Source of the DNA: Nitrobacteraceae bacterium AZCC 1564
GTDB lineage: Bacteria > Pseudomonadota > Alphaproteobacteria > Rhizobiales > Xanthobacteraceae
Length of the DNA: 64,000 nucleotides
Reading direction: 5' to 3'
NCBI GenBank assembly: GCA_036924835.1
Contig: JBAGRR010000001.1
Span: 3,859,001 to 3,923,000 of the forward strand
In this document: piece by piece, positions 8,350 through 16,209 of the stretch
How the letters are laid out: every line of letters begins with the position of its first letter
Numbering within the stretch: the first letter of the stretch is position 1
Notes under the pieces: model-generated
Databases searched by the model: none
Seen by the model: the letters and a program-made list of their open reading frames with translations, nothing else
Told to the model about the DNA's origin: nothing
Made by a program: the position numbers and the translations under genes

Positions 8350-9405
8350 TTATTCGAAGCTGGCGACGTCGATCACCGCTTGGGCGAACTCCTTTGGTGC
8401 TTCCTGCGGGAGGTTGTGGCCGATGCCGCCCCCGATCAGCCGGTGCGCATATTTGCCGGAGAACATCTTGGCGTAGGCGCTGGGCTCTGGATGGGGAGCA
8501 CCGTTGGCGTCACCTTCCATGGTGATGGTGGGCACAGTGATGACTGGCGCTTGAGCTAACTTCTTTTCAAGCTCGTCATATTTGCTTTCGCCTTCGGCCA
8601 GCCCAAGCCGCCATTGATAATTGTGGATCACGATGTCGACATGGTCGGGATTGTCGAAGGCCGCAGCGGTGCGATCGAACGTGGCGTCATCGAAATTCCA
8701 CTTCGGCGAGGCGAGCTGCCAAATCAGCTTGGCGAAGTCGTGCCGGTTCTGCGCGTAGCCGGCCCGGCCGCGCTCGGTGGCAAAATAAAACTGATACCAC
8801 CATGCAAGCTCGGCCTTCGGCGGCAACGGCTTTTTGTTGATTTCCTGATTGCCGATCAGGTAGCCGCTCACCGAAACCATGGCCTTGCAGCGCTCCGGCC
8901 ACAGAGCCGCGAGGATGTTGGCCGTGCGTGCACCCCAGTCATAGCCGGCGACGACTGCCTTCTCGATCTTAAGCGCATCCATCAAAGCGATGATATCGAC
9001 CGCGAGCACCGCTTGCTGGCCGTTTCGGACGGTGTCGGCTGAAAGAAAGCGCGTGGTGCCGTAGCCGCGCAGATACGGGATGATCACTCTGTAGCCTTTG
9101 GACGCCAGCAGCGGTGCGACGTCGACAAAGCTGTAGATGTCGTAAGGCCAGCCGTGCAGAAGCATCACGATAGGGCCATCAGCCGGGCCCGCCTCAGCAT
9201 AACCCACACTCAGCGTCCCGGCGTTGATCTGCTTCAGCGGGCCGAACGACGTATGGGTCCCTGGCTTGATCGCGGGAAGGTCCGCAGATTTCGATGTAGT
9301 GGACTGGGCGGCTGCGGAATCGATCAAGCCGAACTGTGCGGCGGCGATGGCGACAGCAGCAGTGCCAAAAAAGCGGCGGCGATGGTGATTGATCTCTTCG
9401 GACAT
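8350..9405 (-). CDS. Alpha/beta hydrolase, epoxide-hydrolase-like, Tat-exported
   Basis: A 351-aa protein with a twin-arginine leader (HHRRRFFGTAAVAIAAAQ, then AAAQ cleavage region), so probably periplasmic. The hydrolase core has the oxyanion motif HGWPYD and the nucleophile elbow GYDWGA (Asp nucleophile), the pattern of epoxide hydrolases and haloalkane dehalogenases; a late GGGIGHNLPQE segment carries the catalytic His. The longer frame would add 63 codons, but ATG 9405 has GGAGAAAG before it and begins right at the Tat leader. It belongs to the cluster with Ohr, a two-component system and DipZ, and its promoter region shares their sequence block. The natural substrate is unknown. Confidence 0.83.
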   Translation of the reverse strand: MSEEINHHRRRFFGTAAVAIAAAQFGLIDSAAAQSTTSKSADLPAIKPGTHTSFGPLKQINAGTLSVGYAEAGPADGPIVMLLHGWPYDIYSFVDVAPLLASKGYRVIIPYLRGYGTTRFLSADTVRNGQQAVLAVDIIALMDALKIEKAVVAGYDWGARTANILAALWPERCKAMVSVSGYLIGNQEINKKPLPPKAELAWWYQFYFATERGRAGYAQNRHDFAKLIWQLASPKWNFDDATFDRTAAAFDNPDHVDIVIHNYQWRLGLAEGESKYDELEKKLAQAPVITVPTITMEGDANGAPHPEPSAYAKMFSGKYAHRLIGGGIGHNLPQEAPKEFAQAVIDVASFE

Positions 9406-9453
9406 TGTCTTTCTCCAGTGGATGTGTTCCGGCGCTGACAACATCGAATCCAT

Positions 9454-9493
9454 GTATCTGCGTTGTGTCATGAGGTGTCTAAATTGAAAGTGT
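9454..9493 (-). promoter_or_regulatory. Shared promoter block, copy C (hydrolase gene)
   Basis: Read on the reverse strand this is ACACTTT-N2-ATTT-N11-GACACA-N5-GATAC. It matches the blocks before the ohr-like gene (9696) and the dipZ-like gene (12824), with a 3-4 bp shorter first half. It is 49-88 bp upstream of the hydrolase start. It is a candidate binding site for the OmpR-type response regulator encoded nearby. Confidence 0.5.
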
Positions 9494-9695
9494 GTGTAGC
9501 TTGCGGGCGGCTGGATACATGTTGGTACAAACCAGCCCGGCTGACCGGTTGTCGCCCGGAGCTTGTCTAGTGAGGCGCTCGGGCTGTCGCGCATTCAAAC
9601 ACGCGCAGGCGCCACCTTCCACGGCGAAGAAGCAGGCATCATCGCACGACCGCGCGCATAGCTTGTAGAGAAATGTAGCGACTCGGCTCAACGCC

Positions 9696-9739
9696 ACACT
9701 TTGTTACATTTCTGATCAATCCGGACACATGCCTGATAC
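9696..9739 (+). promoter_or_regulatory. Shared promoter block, copy A (ohr-like gene)
   Basis: ACACTTTGTTACATTT, then 12 nt, GACACA, 5 nt, GATAC. Direct repeats TACAT / CACAT are 21 bp apart, and GACACAT / GATACGT 10 bp apart, a helical phasing seen with OmpR/PhoB-type regulators. Weaker similarity to copy B continues about 80 bp further, almost to the start codon at 9822. Confidence 0.6.
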
Positions 9740-9821
9740 GTCTGGACTTCCTTATGCGGCCACTGGCTGGCGCCCGGTCATTCCGCCTTGCCGCCACCAA
9801 ACGCTGCAAAGGAAGTTAAAC

Positions 9822-10238
9822 ATGACCAAGCTCGAGAAAGTCCTGTACACGGGAAAGACCCGCACCACTGGTGGACGTGAGGGTGCGTCGCGCAGCTCCG
9901 ACTGCCGCCTCGATATCAAGCTCTCATCTCCCGGTTCATCCGGCAGTGGGACCAATCCGGAGCAGCTGTTCGCTGCAGGCTGGTCGGCCTGCTTTATCGG
10001 AGCCATGGGGCTCGCCGCTGGCCAGATGAAGATTGCTCTTCCGGTCGATCTGGCTGTCGATGCGGAAGTTGATCTTGGAACGGCGGGCGGCGGCTATTTC
10101 CTCCAGGCGCGCCTGAATGTCAGCCTGCCAGGTGTGGATCGCGATGTTGCGCAAGCCATCGTGGACACCGCGCATCAGACATGCCCGTACTCGAAAGCCA
10201 CACGCGGCAACATCGACGTTGTGATCAATCTCCTCTGA
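9822..10238 (+). CDS. ohr: Organic hydroperoxide resistance protein (Ohr/OsmC family)
   Basis: A 138-aa OsmC-fold thiol peroxidase. The two reactive cysteines are present: Cys57 in GWSACFIGAM and Cys121 in HQTCPYSKATRGN, the pattern of the Ohr branch, which reduces organic and fatty-acid hydroperoxides using lipoylated partners. ATG 9822 is chosen over an in-frame upstream ATG because AAAGGAAG precedes it and MTKLEKVLYTGK is the usual Ohr start. Its promoter carries block A, so control by the adjacent two-component system is plausible. No OhrR-type repressor is seen beside it. Confidence 0.92.
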   Translation: MTKLEKVLYTGKTRTTGGREGASRSSDCRLDIKLSSPGSSGSGTNPEQLFAAGWSACFIGAMGLAAGQMKIALPVDLAVDAEVDLGTAGGGYFLQARLNVSLPGVDRDVAQAIVDTAHQTCPYSKATRGNIDVVINLL

Positions 10239-10316
10239 ATTGCTTACGACAATGATGGCCAGTCCGAGTGGCTGGTCATCACCTATTCAACCATCATGAT
10301 GATTATGGAGACGCCC

Positions 10317-10502
10317 ATGATGCGGCTCGCGGTTATCTCTCTTGTCGGAATTTCGATCATGGCATTCCCTTGCGCTTACGACACTGATCCTCGTGAGCCA
10401 TCAGCGGTTGCCGCGATCGTCGCGAAGTTGTTCCCGGTGGACGGTCGACCTGCAACTTCGGCCGATGATTCCCGGCCTTCGCACAAGGTAATCGCGCCGT
10501 AA
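10317..10502 (+). CDS. Small hypothetical protein with hydrophobic leader
   Basis: A 61-aa frame starting MMRLAVISLVGISIMAFPCA, which resembles a short signal peptide or lipoprotein-like leader with a cysteine, followed by a polar tail. GGAG lies 6 nt before ATG 10317, which supports this start over the in-frame ATG at 10296. It follows the ohr-like gene in the same direction by 78 bp. I do not recognise a family. The coding call rests on the leader, the ribosome binding site and the context only. Confidence 0.4.
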   Translation: MMRLAVISLVGISIMAFPCAYDTDPREPSAVAAIVAKLFPVDGRPATSADDSRPSHKVIAP

Positions 10503-10519
10503 TACACGTGCCTCATGTC

Positions 10520-10555
10520 AGGCGGCCGGAAGACGCTTAGTTCGGCCGGTCGCCT
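10520..10555. terminator. Hairpin between small gene and convergent histidine kinase
   Basis: Ten-base arms AGGCGGCCGG and CCGGTCGCCT pair at 9 of 10 positions around a 16-nt loop. The stop codon of the reverse-strand kinase (10537-10539) lies in the loop. It is placed to serve both converging genes. Confidence 0.45.
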
Positions 10556-11877
10556 GCGCTGGTCAGCAAGACAGTTGCGACCAATCCTCCATCCGGATGG
10601 TTGCGCAAGGTCAATGATCCACCAATAGCCAGCGCAAGCTGGTGCGCAATCGCGAGGCCTAAGCCTGTGCCGCCGGTATCGCGACTTCGCGACCGCTCAA
10701 GGCGATAGAACGGTTGAAGCACCGCCTGAAGCTGGTCCTCCGGGATGCCCGGGCCGTTGTCCTTCACCATGATCAGAATATCGTTATCGGTTTTCTTCTC
10801 CACCGAAACGGCTGCACTTCCTCCGAACTTCAGTGCATTGTCGATGAGATTGCCAAGAATGCGCCGCAGCGCGTGAGGCTTCGAATTGATCTGCGCATGC
10901 GTGCGGCCCGTAAGATTCACTGCGCTTCCGACATCCTGATAGTCATAGACGAGACTTTGCAGGAATGAGTCGACATCCATCTTCGAGAATTTCTCGGCGG
11001 TGCCGTGGGCACTGCGGGCGTAGGCAATGCCCTCGCGGACGAGCTGCTCGATCTGAGCGAGATCCTGCAGCAGCTTCTCTTTGCTCTCCCCTTCCTCGGC
11101 GAGCTCAGCCCGGAGCTTCATTCGGGTGATCGGCGTCTGAAGATCGTGGGAGATCGCCGCCAGAATTTGGACCCGCTCTTCGAGATAGTCTGCGATGCGA
11201 TCCCGCATTTTGTTGAATGCCGTCGCAGCATGGGCCACCTCGCGCGGTCCAGTTTCGCTTAGGCGCGGCGCTTTCTTGTTCGGGTCGAGCGCATCAGCGG
11301 CGTTGGCAAGATCCACAAGCGGGCGGATCGCCAGCCGGACGGCATACCAGCAGCACAGAATGAGAAGAGCGAGCTGGGCGACGAGCACGTAAGGCAGCCA
11401 TTGCGCCAGCGGCATCAGTGCGGGATTCACGTCAATTGTCAGCGGGCTGCCGTCGCTTAAGGTAACATGCGCCTGAAGGCGTTTGCCGTCACCAGGGATT
11501 GATTCGACGGTGACAGGGTAACGCTGGCCGGCGGCCTCTCGTATTTTGGCGGCGATCTCCGCACCGCGTTGGCTCATGTCCGGAATGCCGGCGAGACCTC
11601 GACCGAGCACAAATCGATATGTTCCGCGGTCGAGCCGCGCGACCCAATCGGCGCGCTCATTCGCAGGCAGACGATCCAGAATGGCGATCGATGTTGCGAC
11701 GTCTCTCTCCAAAGTGCCAAGCATCATCGTCTTGGCCGTCATATAGCGCTCCAGAAACAGAGCGCTGAAAGACAGCGCGTGCGCAATGATCAAGCCCGTC
11801 AACAGGATCAGGAAAAGCCTCGCGCCCAGCGTGCGAGGCCAGAGCTGAAGCCGCTGCAATGCAGCCGTCGTGCTCAT
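10537..11877 (-). CDS. Two-component sensor histidine kinase (OmpR partner type)
   Basis: A 446-aa inner-membrane kinase. Two membrane segments (about 20-42 and 160-182) flank a periplasmic sensor domain of about 115 residues. A HAMP region follows, then the dimerisation H-box ISHDLQTPITRMK (His244), N-box NLIDNALKFG, DNGPGIP and GTGLGLAIAH. Its ATG overlaps the stop of the response regulator gene by 4 bp, so the two are co-translated. The signal is unknown; neighbours suggest envelope redox or peroxide stress. Confidence 0.92.
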   Translation of the reverse strand: MSTTAALQRLQLWPRTLGARLFLILLTGLIIAHALSFSALFLERYMTAKTMMLGTLERDVATSIAILDRLPANERADWVARLDRGTYRFVLGRGLAGIPDMSQRGAEIAAKIREAAGQRYPVTVESIPGDGKRLQAHVTLSDGSPLTIDVNPALMPLAQWLPYVLVAQLALLILCCWYAVRLAIRPLVDLANAADALDPNKKAPRLSETGPREVAHAATAFNKMRDRIADYLEERVQILAAISHDLQTPITRMKLRAELAEEGESKEKLLQDLAQIEQLVREGIAYARSAHGTAEKFSKMDVDSFLQSLVYDYQDVGSAVNLTGRTHAQINSKPHALRRILGNLIDNALKFGGSAAVSVEKKTDNDILIMVKDNGPGIPEDQLQAVLQPFYRLERSRSRDTGGTGLGLAIAHQLALAIGGSLTLRNHPDGGLVATVLLTSAGDRPN

Positions 11878-12614
11878 TGCCGGCTCTCGCGGATTTCGAC
11901 CGGCACCGCGAAGACGTAGCCTTCGCTGCGGACGGTCTTGATATAGGCAGGCTCTCGTGCATCGTCATTCAGGCGCTGGCGCAGGCGGCTGACGAGAAGA
12001 TCGATGGAGCGATCAAACAGCTCGGCTTCACGGCCTTGCGTCAGATTCAGGAGCTGGTCGCGATTGAGGACGCGTTGCGGATGATCGACGAAGACGCGCA
12101 GTAGCCGGTATTCCGCGCCGCTGAGAGCAATCGCGGTGCCGTTCTGGTCGAGCAGGTGCCGTGCCGTGGTGTCGAGCTGCCAGTCGCCAAATGCCAGCAG
12201 TTGACCGACCTCGGTGACCTGCAGATTGGGCGGCAACATGCGGGTGCGGCGCAGGACAGCCTTAATGCGCGCAAGCAGTTCGCGCGCCGCAAATGGCTTC
12301 GCAAGATAATCATCCGCGCCCATCTCTAGCCCGACGATGCGGTCGGTCTCATCCGACCGCGCGGTCAGCATCAGGATCGGTGTGGTCTTGTGTTTGCCCG
12401 CGCGCAGCTCGCGGCAGAGCACCAGACCATCATCGCCCGGCATCATGATATCGAGCACGATCAGGTCGACAGAGTCAGTTTCCAGGAATGCTCGCATCTG
12501 CCGTCCATCGGCGGCAAGGCTGACGCGCAGGCCATTCTTCTTGAGATAGCTCGATACCAGCTCCCGGATCTCGCGGTCGTCATCGACAATCAGGATGTGA
12601 TCAACGTGATCCAT
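11874..12614 (-). CDS. OmpR/PhoB family response regulator
   Basis: A 246-aa regulator. The receiver domain has the acidic pocket DDD (11-13), the phosphoacceptor Asp55 in LIVLDIMMPG, and the switch Lys in DYLAKPF. The C-terminal winged helix includes ALSGAEYRLLRVFVDHP and DRSIDLLVSRLRQRL. Start ATG 12614 is used because MDHVDHILIVDDD is the canonical opening; the frame extends 110 codons upstream with no family match there. It is co-transcribed with the kinase, and is divergent from the dipZ-like gene. Confidence 0.93.
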   Translation of the reverse strand: MDHVDHILIVDDDREIRELVSSYLKKNGLRVSLAADGRQMRAFLETDSVDLIVLDIMMPGDDGLVLCRELRAGKHKTTPILMLTARSDETDRIVGLEMGADDYLAKPFAARELLARIKAVLRRTRMLPPNLQVTEVGQLLAFGDWQLDTTARHLLDQNGTAIALSGAEYRLLRVFVDHPQRVLNRDQLLNLTQGREAELFDRSIDLLVSRLRQRLNDDAREPAYIKTVRSEGYVFAVPVEIRESRQ

Positions 12615-12945
12615 CGGTCTTCCACCTTCAGTTCGGATTTCCCGATGATTTAGCATCAATTTCCGGCGCGTGGGCAAAGCCGTTCTGAGGAATTGTAAGC
12701 CAATGTATCCGCTTGGCGGCCGGACACACTGGCGGACGAAATTGTCGAAGGACCGATGATCCTGCGGGAAGCGAAGCTGCGGGCCGGCTTTTGTATCGAA
12801 ATGTACAGGCCTGCTCCCACAACACACTTCGTTACATTTTCGCCTGTTCAGGACACATCCGGGATACCTCCACATCGCTTGATGCCGTGAGTGGCTGATC
12901 GGCCATTGCGCCCTTGGCGCACCACCATTCACTGCACGGAGCACG
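12615..12945. other. Divergent intergenic region, two-component system / dipZ-like
   Basis: This 331-bp non-coding stretch holds promoter block B (12824-12867) near the dipZ-like gene. On the other side GGCCGGACACACTGGCGG and AATGTATCC (about 12700-12736) partly resemble the same motifs, so the two-component operon may be autoregulated. I see no additional gene. Confidence 0.55.
12824..12867 (+). promoter_or_regulatory. Shared promoter block, copy B (dipZ-like gene)
   Basis: ACACTTCGTTACATTT, then 12 nt, GACACA, 5 nt, GATAC. The spacing is identical to block A before the ohr-like gene, and weaker similarity runs on to the start codon. It is 79-122 bp upstream of ATG 12946. Confidence 0.6.
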
Positions 12946-14721
12946 ATGATGATCCTTCTGGTTGTTGCCTATCTCGGAGGTGTTCTGACGATCCTCAGTC
13001 CCTGCATCCTGCCGGTGCTTCCTTTTGTTTTTGCGCGGGCGGAACAGCCGTTCCTCAAGAGCACCTTGCCGATGCTGGTTGGCATGGCGCTGACGTTTGC
13101 AATCGTTGCCACGCTCGCCGCAGTCGGTGGTAGCTGGGCAATCCATGCGAATGAATATGGGCGATACATCGCTATTGCGATGCTGGCCATGTTCGGCGTG
13201 ACGCTGCTCTCGCCGCAGCTTGCCAGCGTTGTGACGCAGCCCATCGTCGCTCTCGGGAATCGGCTGTCGAATGCGACCGATGGATCGCGATCGGCGGCGA
13301 CAGTCGGCAGCTCGCTGCTGCTCGGCATCGCGACCGGCCTGCTTTGGGCGCCTTGCGCCGGACCGATCCTTGGATTGGTGCTGACTGGTGCCGCGCTTCA
13401 GGGCGCGAACGTGCAGACCACCTTGTTGCTCCTGGCGTATGCGGCAGGTGCTGCGACCTCGCTTGCCGTTGCTCTCCTGATTGGCGGCCGCGTGTTTACA
13501 GCGATGAAGCAGTCGCTGGGCGCCGGTGAGTGGGTGCGTCGCGGTCTCGGTGTTGCCGTGCTTGGCGGCGTCGTCGCGATCGGGCTCGGTGCTGACACCG
13601 GCTTTCTCTCGCGTCTCTCCAGCGTCAGCACGGGCAAGTTCGAGCAGGCGGTGCTCGATGCATTCAACATGAGCAAGGCAAACTCGGCGTCCAGAGTGAC
13701 AGAGGGTAACAGCATGATGATGGCATCGAACGAACCGCGTCCGCAGCTTCGCAGCATGCTGCCGGTGGAGGGCCAGTTGCCGTCGCTGGACGGCGCGGTC
13801 GAATGGCTTAATTCGCAGCCGCTCACGGCTGAACAACTGCGCGGCAAGGTCGTGCTGGTCGATTTCTGGACCTATTCCTGCATCAACTGCATTCGCTCCG
13901 TTCCTTACGTTCGCGCCTGGGCCGAAAAGTACAAGGATCAGGGCGTCGTCGTGATCGGCGTCCACGCGCCGGAATTCGCCTTCGAGAAGAACATCGGCAA
14001 CGTCAAAAAGGCGGTTGAGGATTTCCGGCTCGGCTATCCGGTCGCCGTGGACAACAACTTCAAGATCTGGCGCGCCTTCCGGAACAACTATTGGCCGGCG
14101 CTCTATATCGCCGATGCCAAGGGGCAGATCCGGTATCACCACTTTGGTGAAGGCAATTACGACAAGACTGAAGAGGTCATTCAGCAACTACTGGCGGAGG
14201 CGGGAAGCCGGAAGGTCGAGACCGGCATGGTCAAGCCGGATGCAAAGGGCGCGCAAGCCGCGCCCGACCTTGGCCACATCGGATCGTCCGAAACATATAT
14301 CGGCTATGAACGTGCGTCTGATTTTGTGTCGCCCGAAGGCCTGCGAAGTGACGTGGCCCATGATTACACGACCGTTGCGCCCGGACTTAACGAATGGGGC
14401 CTGACCGGTAACTGGACCGTCGGACCTGAGCTCGCGACGCTCAACCGGGAAGGCGGCGGGATCACCTACCGCTTCAGCGCACGTGATTTGCATCTGGTTC
14501 TGGGGGCACGTTCTGGCAAACCGCTGCGCTTTCTGGTCACGATCGACGGCAAGCCGCCGGGCGAAAGCCATGGGTCAGACATTGATGCCGACGGTAACGG
14601 GACCATCACGAAAACGCGTCTCTATCAGCTCGTGCGACAGGCGGGTGAGGTGAGGGCGCGGACGTTCGAAGTCCGCTTCCTTGATCCAGGCGTCGAAGCC
14701 TTCGCGTTTACCTTTGGATGA
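12946..14721 (+). CDS. DipZ-like protein: CcdA/DsbD membrane domain + TlpA thioredoxin + C-terminal domain
   Basis: A 591-aa membrane protein. Residues 1-225 are a CcdA/DsbD-type electron-transfer domain with cysteines at 20 (SPCILPVLPF) and 137 (LLWAPCAGPILG). Residues about 265-420 form an extracytoplasmic TlpA/AhpC-type thioredoxin domain with redox site CINC (312-315). Residues about 430-591 are the beta-rich domain typical of DipZ proteins. It should carry reducing power from the cytoplasm to the periplasm. Promoter block B links it to the ohr-like and hydrolase genes. It is not an ordinary DsbD, as the thioredoxin domain is of the resA/tlpA type. Confidence 0.88.
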   Translation: MMILLVVAYLGGVLTILSPCILPVLPFVFARAEQPFLKSTLPMLVGMALTFAIVATLAAVGGSWAIHANEYGRYIAIAMLAMFGVTLLSPQLASVVTQPIVALGNRLSNATDGSRSAATVGSSLLLGIATGLLWAPCAGPILGLVLTGAALQGANVQTTLLLLAYAAGAATSLAVALLIGGRVFTAMKQSLGAGEWVRRGLGVAVLGGVVAIGLGADTGFLSRLSSVSTGKFEQAVLDAFNMSKANSASRVTEGNSMMMASNEPRPQLRSMLPVEGQLPSLDGAVEWLNSQPLTAEQLRGKVVLVDFWTYSCINCIRSVPYVRAWAEKYKDQGVVVIGVHAPEFAFEKNIGNVKKAVEDFRLGYPVAVDNNFKIWRAFRNNYWPALYIADAKGQIRYHHFGEGNYDKTEEVIQQLLAEAGSRKVETGMVKPDAKGAQAAPDLGHIGSSETYIGYERASDFVSPEGLRSDVAHDYTTVAPGLNEWGLTGNWTVGPELATLNREGGGITYRFSARDLHLVLGARSGKPLRFLVTIDGKPPGESHGSDIDADGNGTITKTRLYQLVRQAGEVRARTFEVRFLDPGVEAFAFTFG

Positions 14722-14730
14722 GAGACTACG

Positions 14731-15000
14731 ATGTACGCGATTGCTCAACCGGTCCTAATGATACATGCTGCAGAGTTACGTCATGGTGTCCCAACCGAGT
14801 TGCTTGGTCTGTTCGGCGCCTTGCTTCGCATCGCCTTGCCGAGCGTGGATGTCATGAACCAGATAAAGCTGCATCTCATGATGTGGAGCTGGTCGGCGGC
14901 AGTGATAGCGCGCTCGATTTCAAGGACGGGTTACCGCTTCCGGTCCTTTCCACAGGAAGCTGAGGTGCCCGCGCCGGAGAACCCGTCTCGCAGAATTTGA
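14731..15000 (+). CDS. Small hypothetical protein
   Basis: An 89-aa frame starting 10 nt after the dipZ-like stop, with GAGAG in front. It has a moderately hydrophobic middle (ELLGLFGALLRIALPSVDV; LMMWSWSAAVIA) and no recognisable domain. It could be a small membrane peptide or chance. The remaining part of this 354-bp stretch between the dipZ-like and moeA-like genes shows nothing I can name. Confidence 0.3.
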   Translation: MYAIAQPVLMIHAAELRHGVPTELLGLFGALLRIALPSVDVMNQIKLHLMMWSWSAAVIARSISRTGYRFRSFPQEAEVPAPENPSRRI

Positions 15001-15075
15001 GTGCTGATTGCCAACGATCGCGGGTAGAGTGGGGAAAACTGACCGGTCAATTCCTGGATTGCATAATTGTCAGCG

Positions 15076-16200
15076 ATGAACCCTCGGCCCGCGATCGGCT
15101 CTTTGATCTCTCTTGAAGAGGCGTTGAACCGGCTTTTGGAAGGCTGTGAGCTTGTTAAGCCGCATGATGTGCCGATACCAGAGGCGCTCGGACATGTTTT
15201 GGCCCAGACGTTGACAGCGAACGAGCCTTATCCGGCAAAGAACATAGCGACCCGTGACGGCTGGGCGCTCCGTTCACAGGATCTTGTCGGCGCTACGGCT
15301 TATTCTCCAGTTTTGTTGAATGAGTTGCCGGCCTGGATGGAGAGCGGTGATACTCTTCCGGCGGGCTGTGATTGCGTTCTCGAGCCGGAGTTGCTTGAGC
15401 AGGCAGGTCCCATCGTGCAAATCATATCCGAAACGATTCCCGGTGCGGGTGTCAGGCGCATCGGCGAAGAACTGAAAGCGGAAAACACGCCGGTTTTAGC
15501 GGGCAAGATGTTAGGTCCGCTTGATCTCGTGATCGCACGGGCCATCGGCCTGGAGAAACTAGCGGTCCGTCGCCCACGGGTGCGGATCGTTAATGTGCCG
15601 CCGGCGAATGGCAACTCATCGACGGCGCCGTTGATCGCGGACGTTGTCCGCCGCGGCGGCGGTCACGTCGTTTCGATTGAAGCTGCCGGTCGTGATGCAA
15701 TGTCGATCGCGGATGAGCTCAAGGCGACCGGCTGTGACATGATTGTGATCATTGGCGGAACTGGTGAGGGGCGCACTGACACGACGGCCGCCGCACTTGC
15801 GGAGAAGAGTGCGCTTTTGGCGCATGGCATTGCGCTGCAGCCCGGCCGTACAACAGCCATTGGCCAGATCGGAAAGTGTCCTGTTGTCGCCTTGCCGGGA
15901 GCCCTGGATCAGGCGCTTGCAGCATGGTGGGCAATCGCGCTGCCGGTTCTGGACCGGCTGTCGGGCCGGCATATATCTCAGGAAACGCTGCCGTTGGCAC
16001 TCAAGATTTCATCGGGACCTGGAATGGCTGACGTCGTCTTACTGAAGCAAGAAGAAGCGAAGTGGCTTCCGCTCTCCATCGGGGATCTTTCCCTCGGCAG
16101 CTTGTCACGCGCAGATGCCTGGGCTGTGATTCCTGGCCGAAGCGAAGGATACGCATCTGGCGCACTTTGCGGTGCCTATCTGCTTCGCGATACCATGTGA
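15076..16200 (+). CDS. Divergent MoeA-like molybdopterin-binding protein
   Basis: A 374-aa MoeA homologue with degraded signatures. The opening (SLEEALNRLL..VPIPEALGHVLAQTL..NIATRDGWALRSQDL) is MoeA-like, but the usual GxxxPxGAD becomes SGDTLPAGCD, STGDEL is absent, the MoCF motif SGGxSxGxxD is IGGTGEGRTD, KPGRP is LQPGRTTA and LPGNPV is LPGALDQ. MoeA inserts molybdate or tungstate into adenylylated molybdopterin. This copy may have a changed or non-catalytic role. It is the first of three moeA-type genes in a row, 9 bp before the next. ATG 15076 is preferred over the TTG 9 nt upstream. Confidence 0.78.
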   Translation: MNPRPAIGSLISLEEALNRLLEGCELVKPHDVPIPEALGHVLAQTLTANEPYPAKNIATRDGWALRSQDLVGATAYSPVLLNELPAWMESGDTLPAGCDCVLEPELLEQAGPIVQIISETIPGAGVRRIGEELKAENTPVLAGKMLGPLDLVIARAIGLEKLAVRRPRVRIVNVPPANGNSSTAPLIADVVRRGGGHVVSIEAAGRDAMSIADELKATGCDMIVIIGGTGEGRTDTTAAALAEKSALLAHGIALQPGRTTAIGQIGKCPVVALPGALDQALAAWWAIALPVLDRLSGRHISQETLPLALKISSGPGMADVVLLKQEEAKWLPLSIGDLSLGSLSRADAWAVIPGRSEGYASGALCGAYLLRDTM

Positions 16201-16209
16201 GTCGTCTGG

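Larger units (their letters stand above)
9406..9821. other. Divergent intergenic region, hydrolase / ohr-like gene
   Basis: This 416-bp non-coding stretch contains two copies of a promoter block described separately (9454-9493 reverse strand, 9696-9739 forward strand). I found no convincing small gene in it: short frames extending both neighbours upstream lack ribosome binding sites. The central part (9540-9660) shows nothing I can assign. Confidence 0.6.

Noticed and set aside
9561..9580. CTAGTGAGG as another hairpin-family foot
   Set aside because: No complementary arm or second CTAG within 100 bp; taken as a chance match.
12832..14187. Long open frame (451 codons) antisense to the dipZ-like gene
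   Set aside because: Arg/His-rich translation typical of antisense shadows; the forward frame has all conserved cysteines.
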